From: Anaerolineae bacterium
Lineage (GTDB): Bacteria; Chloroflexota; Anaerolineae; 4572-78; J111
Direction: 5' to 3'
NCBI GenBank assembly: GCA_020433785.1
Contig: JAGRCC010000831.1
Span: forward strand, 1-27,398
Length of the DNA: 27,398 bases
Shown here: positions 23,801 through 27,398 of the stretch, piece by piece
Numbering within the stretch: the first letter of the stretch is position 1
How the letters are laid out: each line of letters starts with the position of its first letter
The notes under the pieces: generated by a model
Databases searched by the model: none
Told to the model about the DNA's origin: nothing
Seen by the model: only the letters and a program-made list of their open reading frames with translations
Translations under genes and position numbers: made by a program

Positions 23801-24358
23801 CTCTTAACGGGTCAATCATTTCCCAATTGGCTGGCCTGTTGTAAAACATGCCAGGGTCGAGTCTGGGTTGAACACAATCAGATTGAGCAGGGAATTGTCG
23901 AGATAGAGGAGGGCTTATTGATCCTCGAGTCGGCATCAACAAACATAGCTAAAACATTTCACTTATACTTGTTGACCGAAGCTCACCACAAACAGGGTGA
24001 TCCGAAAGCCGGTCTACAGGTGTTAACCAAAGCGTTTGGACATATAGAGCAGACCGACGAGCGATGCTATGAAGCTGAGTTGTACCGGCTTAAAGGAGAA
24101 CTATTGCTACAAATAGAAGAGTCTCCTACAGAAGAGGTGGAAGCCTGCTTTGAGCAGGCCATCGCAGTGGCTCAACAACAAGAAGCCAGGCTGTGGGAAC
24201 TACGGGCCACGGTTAATCTGGCCAAGCTATGGCAACGGCAAGGAAAACATACCGAGGCGCGGCAGAGGTTGGCCGTGATCTATGACTGGTTCACCGAAGG
24301 GTTCGACACAGCTGATCTGCAAGAAGCCGAACAGTTGCTTAACGACCTATCAGTTTAG
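20813..24358 (+). CDS. SARP/BTAD transcriptional regulator with AAA ATPase and TPR domains
   Basis: The 1181-residue regulator starts at ATG 20813 after AGGGGGAG. The N-terminal winged helix (LSITLLGPFRVRLDDTPVTRF, then AREALAGLLWP-like HHREALAGLLWPDFPE and ARTNLRNALAQLRQ, about 3-80) is followed by a bacterial transcriptional activation domain (about 100-245; WLDVAAFERL, YKGAFLEGF, ERWHEESYRQLMRLLALSG). The ATPase has Walker A GNAGSGKT (312-319) and Walker B LVLILDDLQWAD (about 468-479). From about 700 on, TPR-like helices fill the rest (AIPYFRQAGDRAMLLSAHELAIEQYRRGLTLL read in pieces). Such proteins couple a signal sensed by the TPR/ATPase to DNA binding at direct repeats. Its own promoter carries an 11-bp-period operator. 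The 3' third (from about 23190) looks less G+C-rich than the rest. Confidence 0.93.
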   Translation: MSRLSITLLGPFRVRLDDTPVTRFESDKVRGLLAYLAVEADRPHHREALAGLLWPDFPERSARTNLRNALAQLRQTIGDHQASPPFLHITRQTIQFNRTSNHWLDVAAFERLPRSRSVIEPLEEAVVLYKGAFLEGFSLADSDLFEEWVLLKREELGRQVISALLRLADHYEQQGQYEPALAHVWRLVELERWHEESYRQLMRLLALSGRRSEALAQYETCRRILLAELGVEVTLETKLLYEQIRDGQLGSEVVASVTDSVVTNAAASVPLPASIHSQPALPVVARDGQLAQLDRFLSRTLAGQGGVIFVTGNAGSGKTTLIQAFARQAQQRRPELIAAGGYCNAYTGLGDPYLPFCQILRLLTGDFEVRWALEAITEAEAQRLWQLFPFIVQTLISAGPDLVDTFLSGRNLMARASAYAAERDHWFEALQQLTQRKQAQTGTPSPQQSALFDQVARLLRAVARTRPLVLILDDLQWADAGSVSLLFHLGRQLRGDRVLIVGAFRPEEVSLGRDGARHPLQPVLHELQLALGDITIALDQGGDRTFVPAYLASEPNRLTESFRAQLYRISRGHPLFTIELLRDMRERGHLIQDETGHWVESPTLDWTRLPARVEAAIAERMGRLSPELRQALKVASVEGETFTAEVVAQVQDVAAHQLVRQFSEVLEQLHYLISSQGSRRLGRNRLSPYQFRHNLFQTYLYHSLTETERVYLHELVGLELERLHGPQSQEIAGELARHFEAAGLTDKAIPYFRQAGDRAMLLSAHELAIEQYRRGLTLLEQLPDTPERAQLELGLQLGLSSPLIATKGFAAPEVIKVFARTQALSQQMLGSSVGSPELFPTLFFIFNNYFAQGNYHTAREWAQRMFDYTKNSQRLHFHTLAGCLLGSTILFLGQFTTGLMYLEQVLNQHDSQPSEASPIISMFYPRSLALIYSAWLLSWLGYGDQARHRSQMAIALARQLDQPYNLAHTLAVAGLAVHLTLKDWAAVQAYLKEVRALLTGQSFPNWLACCKTCQGRVWVEHNQIEQGIVEIEEGLLILESASTNIAKTFHLYLLTEAHHKQGDPKAGLQVLTKAFGHIEQTDERCYEAELYRLKGELLLQIEESPTEEVEACFEQAIAVAQQQEARLWELRATVNLAKLWQRQGKHTEARQRLAVIYDWFTEGFDTADLQEAEQLLNDLSV

Positions 24359-24411
24359 AGTCCCATAACCAGTAACCGCTTGAGATCAAAACTTGATGCT
24401 CTCTACTGATT

Positions 24412-24624
24412 TCAGTCACCAGCCTCTGAAGGCGGTTGTTGCTCTTCAATAGTCGTTCTTGTCTCATTCTCTAAGAAGGTGAACAATTCAACCAGGTTGG
24501 CAAAGCCCAATCGCTGGCCGGTCTTTGGGCTTTCGAGAGACGCCCGCCAGAGCAAGCGGCCCTCACTGCTGATCGGCCATAGACGCAGCAAATATGAGAC
24601 ATAGCGTTGTTCCTTACTATTCAT
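24412..24624 (-). CDS. Small conserved-type protein of unknown function
   Basis: A 70-residue product from ATG 24624 (MNSKEQRYVSYLLRL); a six-residue longer form would start at TTG 24642. GAAGAG lies about 7 bases upstream. Core pattern: RYVSYLLRLWP...LLWRASLESPKTGQRLGFANLVELFTFLE. This arrangement (short beta strands around WRASLESP, then a helix starting at FANL) recurs, from memory, in very small proteins of Chloroflexota and cyanobacteria, often near regulators. No function is known to me. It converges on the SARP-type gene with 53 bases between stops. Confidence 0.7.
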   Translation of the reverse strand: MNSKEQRYVSYLLRLWPISSEGRLLWRASLESPKTGQRLGFANLVELFTFLENETRTTIEEQQPPSEAGD

Positions 24625-24706
24625 ATCAGTAACTCTTCGCAATCCCTCAACATTTTACAGCGTCTGAAACTTATTAGAAGGTGAAGCAGTACTAGAAGTT
24701 AAGTAA

Positions 24707-24757
24707 AGTATAGCGGACAAACGCAAGGAGAACGCAAGGAGAACGCATCGTTTGGAG
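24707..24757 (+). repeat. Second copy of the SARP operator element
   Basis: It matches 20684-20734 at 48 of 51 positions. ACGCA starts at 24721, 24732 and 24743, again with an 11-bp period. TTGGAG is kept, but no -10 box follows at the proper distance. The next bases (GGAGACAGATG, to 24764) match the ribosome binding site and start of the SARP gene at 20805-20815. The promoter stretch between the two has apparently been lost by a deletion at a shared GGAG. Confidence 0.85.
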
Positions 24758-25001
24758 ACAGATGTCCTCATCAGTCCGGTTGGCGCCAACCCCGTGGCCG
24801 AATGAAAAATTGATTGGGAGGCTAAGAAAGCGGCCCGAGGTGAATAAAGCTAAATTCGCTTTTCGCTTTCTTGTTCATGAATGTGGGCAACTGCTATCGC
24901 TTGCCGCCCAGGTAAAAAAGCGGCCGCTTATGACGGCCACGCCAATCACCGTCAAAGCGAACAGCGTTGAGAATCAGACTTTCTTCCGTTAAGAAATTTC
25001 T
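24758..25001 (+). other. Open but unrecognised stretch after the orphan operator
   Basis: A 76-codon frame (24762-24992) begins at the position equivalent to the SARP start, but its product shows no BTAD or other family signal, and no -10 box precedes it. A perfect 12-bp palindrome GTTGGCGCCAAC sits at 24779-24790. Most likely this is scar sequence from the rearrangement that separated the operator from its gene. Confidence 0.4.
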
Positions 25002-25240
25002 AACAATCTGCCGGCTTAGACCCACTTTGTGGGGCAGATGGCTGATTTAGACATGGTGTGCACACACACCTCTTAAACCCTAAGGTGCGCTTGTTGACCC
25101 TAACCGTGCCGGGCGGCACAGGCAAAACGCGTTTGAGTTTGCAGCTGGCCGCTGATCTGCTGCTGCTTCCCCAACGGCGTTTTGCTTGCGCCCACGATTT
25201 GATCTTGCTGGGCACCACGATTACCTCTTGCTGGCAGTCA
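25002..25240 (+). pseudogene. Decayed STAND/AfsR-type ATPase fragment
   Basis: The plus strand reads NNLPA, stop (TAG 25017), THFVGQMADLDMVCTH, then after a frame change LLNPKVRLLTLTVPGGTGKT and RLSLQLAADL. Intact STAND regulators carry NLPAPLTSFVGRE...LLxxPxVRLLTLTGPGGTGKTRLALQLAA, so order and spacing fit. The frame change lies in the (CA)n run at 25061-25069; removing one CA restores the frame. The first Gly of the Walker A motif is Val. Further on, PNGVLLAP and HDLILLGTTI appear in different frames, recalling FPDGVFFVPLAP...DPDLVLPTIA. There are thus at least two frameshifts and one stop. With the operator copy at 24707 it may be the wreck of a second SARP-type regulator. Confidence 0.8.
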
Positions 25241-25420
25241 AAAACCGACCGTGCCTACGATCGCAGTTTACACATTAGACAAATGTTCTAACAGGTAATA
25301 AACAACAAACAGTTGGCAAGGCAAGAGGTGATATTGACCTTGCCGGTCATCATTGTATTGCCTCCTCTCTAAAGCAGATTACCAACGATAAAAGTTCACT
25401 GTCATATGATGAGCTTCAAC

Positions 25421-25618
25421 GCTGTCAATCCAGCGTTTAAAAGCTGCCAAACTAGGTAGTTCGCGCTGTCTAGTAAGGTAGGTTTGGCTGTCTAATAAGG
25501 CAGCTCAAGCTGCCAAACTAGACAGCTCAAGCTGCCAAACTAGATAGCGAGAGCTGTCTAACTAGACAGCGAGAGTTGCCAAACTAGACAACGAGAGTCG
25601 TCTAACTAGATAGGTCGG
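25421..25618. repeat. Nine tandem 22-bp units with hairpin potential
   Basis: Units start at 25421, 25443, 25465, 25487, 25509, 25531, 25553, 25575 and 25597, exactly 22 bp apart. The core is GCTG(C/T)C(A/T)AACTAGACAGCGAGA. Many units can fold on themselves, for example GCTGTC-taacta-GACAGC at 25553-25570. In the unit at 25575 both arms change together (GTTG with CAAC). Linked changes on both arms suggest that pairing matters. No repeat/spacer structure like CRISPR is present. Junctions such as CAGCTCAAGCTG form a second set of palindromes. Confidence 0.9.
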
Positions 25619-25885
25619 GGTTCACTTATCGCCGTCGACAAACTCGGCCAGAATCAGCGGGTTGAGGCTGAGGATGTATCCGGGAACCGAAGCAGAATTA
25701 GAGCAGGATCGGCAGAATTAATGGATCCTTATCCTTCATTCCGAAAATTCTGCTTTTTCCTCAGATGCAATGAGAGGGTATGGGGACCTAAAGGGTTAGG
25801 TCGTTACGCGGAATACAAAACGGCCCCATTCAGTGGTGATCAGTTTCTTCAAGCGGGCCTCAGTCCTGACCTTTTAGGAAAATGC
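25619..25885. other. Intergenic region, no gene recognised
   Basis: About 270 bases between the 22-bp array and the end of the molybdenum cofactor gene. It contains imperfect repeats of GCAGAATTA (25690-25698, 25711-25719) and an inverted version GAAAATTCTGC (25743-25753). A 25-codon minus-strand tail (ends near 25801; LKKLITTEWGRFVFRVTT) looks protein-like but has a stop just upstream and no start. It could be a gene remnant; I cannot name it. Confidence 0.4.
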
Positions 25886-27274
25886 TCATAACTCTTCTAA
25901 ATCTTCCGGCCGATCAACATCCTGAATAATACCTGGTTGAGCCACTATCACCCGCTCAGCCTGATCCTTGTGAGCGAGCAGCACTGGCCGGCCGCCAGTA
26001 TCACCGCTGATGTGGCTCAATTCGGCAAACAAGGCGCGATCAAAAAGCACCGGGTTACCGCGCCGGCCGGCAAATTCCGGCCAAACGAGGGGGGCCAAGG
26101 TTTGCCGGTGACGGTCGATGATGGCGTTGAGCACGTCCGCCGTAACGCCGGGCAGATCGACCAATAGAAACAAGGCGCTGCTCACGTTGGCGGGCAGCGC
26201 CGCCAAACCAGCCTGCATCGAGGTACTTTGCCCGTCGGCCCAGCGGTCGTTGATGACTATTGTCACCGATTTGTGCTGCAATAAGCGGCGACATTGCTCA
26301 ACCTCGGCGCCCAGCACCACAATCACCGGATTGGCGGCTGAGGCCAGTGTGGTATCGACCACATGCTCGATGAACGTTTTGTCGCGCCACGGAGCCAACT
26401 GCTTGGGGGAGCCAAACCGTGTGGAGCCGCCCGCCGCCAAAATCACCGCCGCCGACCGGCCCCAAATGTCCAAAATCGGCGCAGTTTTAGCCTGCACAGC
26501 GCCAATGACCACCGAATCGACCCGCTCACAAGCCAAGAGGCGAGCCGCCAGATCATGAGCCGCCCGCTGCTGAGCGGTTGTTTCGACTTTGTTAATTAAA
26601 GGCACAAACCGCGCCCCGTCCGGGACATTTTTCAAACCGCCCTGCCGGTGGCAAAAAACTTCGGTGATGGTTTGAGAGGTAACCGGTTCGCCCAGCGGGG
26701 TGTGGCTAAGTTGGCTCACCCGGCCGGCGCGATGCGCCGATTCATCGGTAAGCGGCCGGCCCAAGATATCGATGCCGACCACAGGCACAACTATGGTCGT
26801 CAGGGCAGGGATAACCGGCTCGTGGTCAGCGGGCGCTTTGAAGGGGCGCATCCGAGAACCGTCGGCCTCCACCAAAATGGTGTCAAATTGCCCGGTTGTG
26901 ACCAAGGCATCGATTACCTCCGGCGCAATCCCAAATGCTTTGCCGCCGGGCCGGTCGATTTGCCCGATTAACAACACCTGAGAATGGCGATCCAGCGCGT
27001 TGTGTAAGACCGGTAAAATGTCGTCGAGGGTTTGCCGGTTGGGATCAAACGTCACATAGGCCGGCGCTTGCTGAATTTGGGCGGCAAAAATTCGCGTGCT
27101 GGTGGTCATTAGCACCCGCCGGGTCGCCGCCAGTTCAGCAGCGAGGCGAAAGAGGGTAGTGGTCTTTCCCCCGCCGCCCACTAGCGCAACAACCTCGCTT
27201 TGGCCCAGACGCAGCGCTTGAGAGAGCGAGAGACGGCCAATCGGCTGTTCAGATGGCACCCTTTGAAGGTCCAT
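25886..27274 (-). CDS. YqeC-MocA fusion: molybdenum hydroxylase accessory / cofactor nucleotidyltransferase
   Basis: The product has 462 residues in two fused modules. The N-terminal part (about 1-270) matches YqeC, a putative accessory protein of selenium-dependent molybdenum hydroxylases. Its P-loop is VALVGGGGKTTT (29-40), followed by LMTTSTRIF, DTILVEADGSRMRPFKAP and DHEPVIP. The C-terminal part (about 273-462) is a MobA/MocA-type nucleotidyltransferase: AVILAAGGSTRFGSPKQL with the GTP/CTP-binding signature, DGQSTSMQAGLAAL, LLVDLPGV with the metal Asp, and GRRGNPVLFD. MocA-type enzymes attach CMP to molybdopterin. A fused protein would couple cofactor nucleotide attachment with hydroxylase maturation. 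The start at 27274 has only a weak AAAGG upstream. No molybdenum hydroxylase gene lies in the window; one may be near by. Confidence 0.9.
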   Translation of the reverse strand: MDLQRVPSEQPIGRLSLSQALRLGQSEVVALVGGGGKTTTLFRLAAELAATRRVLMTTSTRIFAAQIQQAPAYVTFDPNRQTLDDILPVLHNALDRHSQVLLIGQIDRPGGKAFGIAPEVIDALVTTGQFDTILVEADGSRMRPFKAPADHEPVIPALTTIVVPVVGIDILGRPLTDESAHRAGRVSQLSHTPLGEPVTSQTITEVFCHRQGGLKNVPDGARFVPLINKVETTAQQRAAHDLAARLLACERVDSVVIGAVQAKTAPILDIWGRSAAVILAAGGSTRFGSPKQLAPWRDKTFIEHVVDTTLASAANPVIVVLGAEVEQCRRLLQHKSVTIVINDRWADGQSTSMQAGLAALPANVSSALFLLVDLPGVTADVLNAIIDRHRQTLAPLVWPEFAGRRGNPVLFDRALFAELSHISGDTGGRPVLLAHKDQAERVIVAQPGIIQDVDRPEDLEEL

Positions 27275-27318
27275 TCAAGTGTAACCCTTTACGCTTTTTC
27301 CTACTAAAAAGAGCGTGG

Positions 27319-27351
27319 TATAATTGGGCCATCTTAACTTGGAATTATAAC
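27319..27351 (+). promoter_or_regulatory. Promoter elements of the gene at the right edge
   Basis: TATAAT (27319-27324) has a weak -35. TTGGGC (27324-27329) followed after 16 bases by TATAAC (27346-27351) is a second candidate. Both point rightward. Only one is likely to be used. Confidence 0.5.
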
Positions 27352-27389
27352 CATCAATTGCCATCAAGAATAGGGAGGTCAAAATTGTC

Positions 27390-27398
27390 ATGCGTTTT
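27390..27398 (+). CDS. Start of an unidentified gene, cut by the window edge
   Basis: ATG at 27390 (MRF...) follows GGGAGG (27373-27378) by 11 bases. A TTG at 27385 is 6 bases from the same site and would read in another frame. Too little is present to identify the product. Confidence 0.45.

Noticed and set aside
24762..24992. A 76-codon frame after the orphan operator
   Set aside because: It begins where a SARP gene would, but the sequence has no BTAD similarity and no -10 box precedes it; treated as scar sequence.
25421..25618. CRISPR array
   Set aside because: Units are contiguous with a 22-bp period and no unique spacers, and no cas genes are present.
1..27398. tRNA, rRNA and intact insertion sequences
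   Set aside because: No cloverleaf with T-loop GGTTCRA in the right setting, no rRNA stretch and no transposase frame or terminal inverted repeats were seen; a covariance-model scan was not possible.

Overview
The window looks like a chromosomal stretch from an uncultured or little-studied member of the Chloroflexota, probably Anaerolineae-like. This is inferred from gene content: secreted proteins ending in a (Y/F)LPL(I/L)V tail, a giant FG-GAP surface protein, a TPR-CHAT protein, an ECF sigma factor with a zinc-finger partner, and a BTAD/AAA/TPR regulator. No rRNA, tRNA, CRISPR array or intact insertion sequence was seen.

Layout. (1) 1-2060, minus strand: ilvB and the start of ilvN, for branched-chain amino acid synthesis. 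They are preceded by a strong promoter, a 30-residue leader peptide packed with Val/Ile/Leu codons, and alternative hairpins ending in a terminator. This is a complete ribosome-mediated attenuator. (2) 2105-3333, plus: pfkA with its own promoter and terminator. (3) 3375-4145, minus: an unrecognised two-helix membrane protein. (4) 4600-9297, minus: a run of mostly secreted proteins (a small coiled-coil-type protein, a repeat protein, an astacin metalloprotease, a small Gly-rich protein, a propeller-like protein), plus a decayed, internally deleted copy of the repeat protein. (5) 9908-20349: a gene set comprising a cytosolic TPR-CHAT caspase-like protease, two paralogous zinc-finger anti-sigma-like proteins, an ECF-like sigma factor and a 1883-residue exported FG-GAP/metalloprotease protein. 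(6) 20684-24358: a SARP-type regulator whose promoter carries three direct repeats at an 11-bp period. The same 51-bp element recurs at 24707 in front of the wreck of another STAND-type regulator. (7) 25421-25618: nine 22-bp tandem units with hairpin potential. (8) 25886-27274, minus: a YqeC-MocA fusion for molybdenum hydroxylase cofactor maturation, with a divergent gene beginning at the right edge.

How the parts may work together. The attenuator would couple ilvBN transcription to charged Val/Ile/Leu tRNA. The CHAT/sigma/zinc-finger set resembles, in composition only, the type III-E CRISPR arrangement in which a TPR-CHAT protease cleaves a sigma-inhibiting protein. Here there is no CRISPR, so a protease-controlled sigma switch is an inference to test. 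The SARP-type regulator probably controls its own promoter through the 11-bp repeats.
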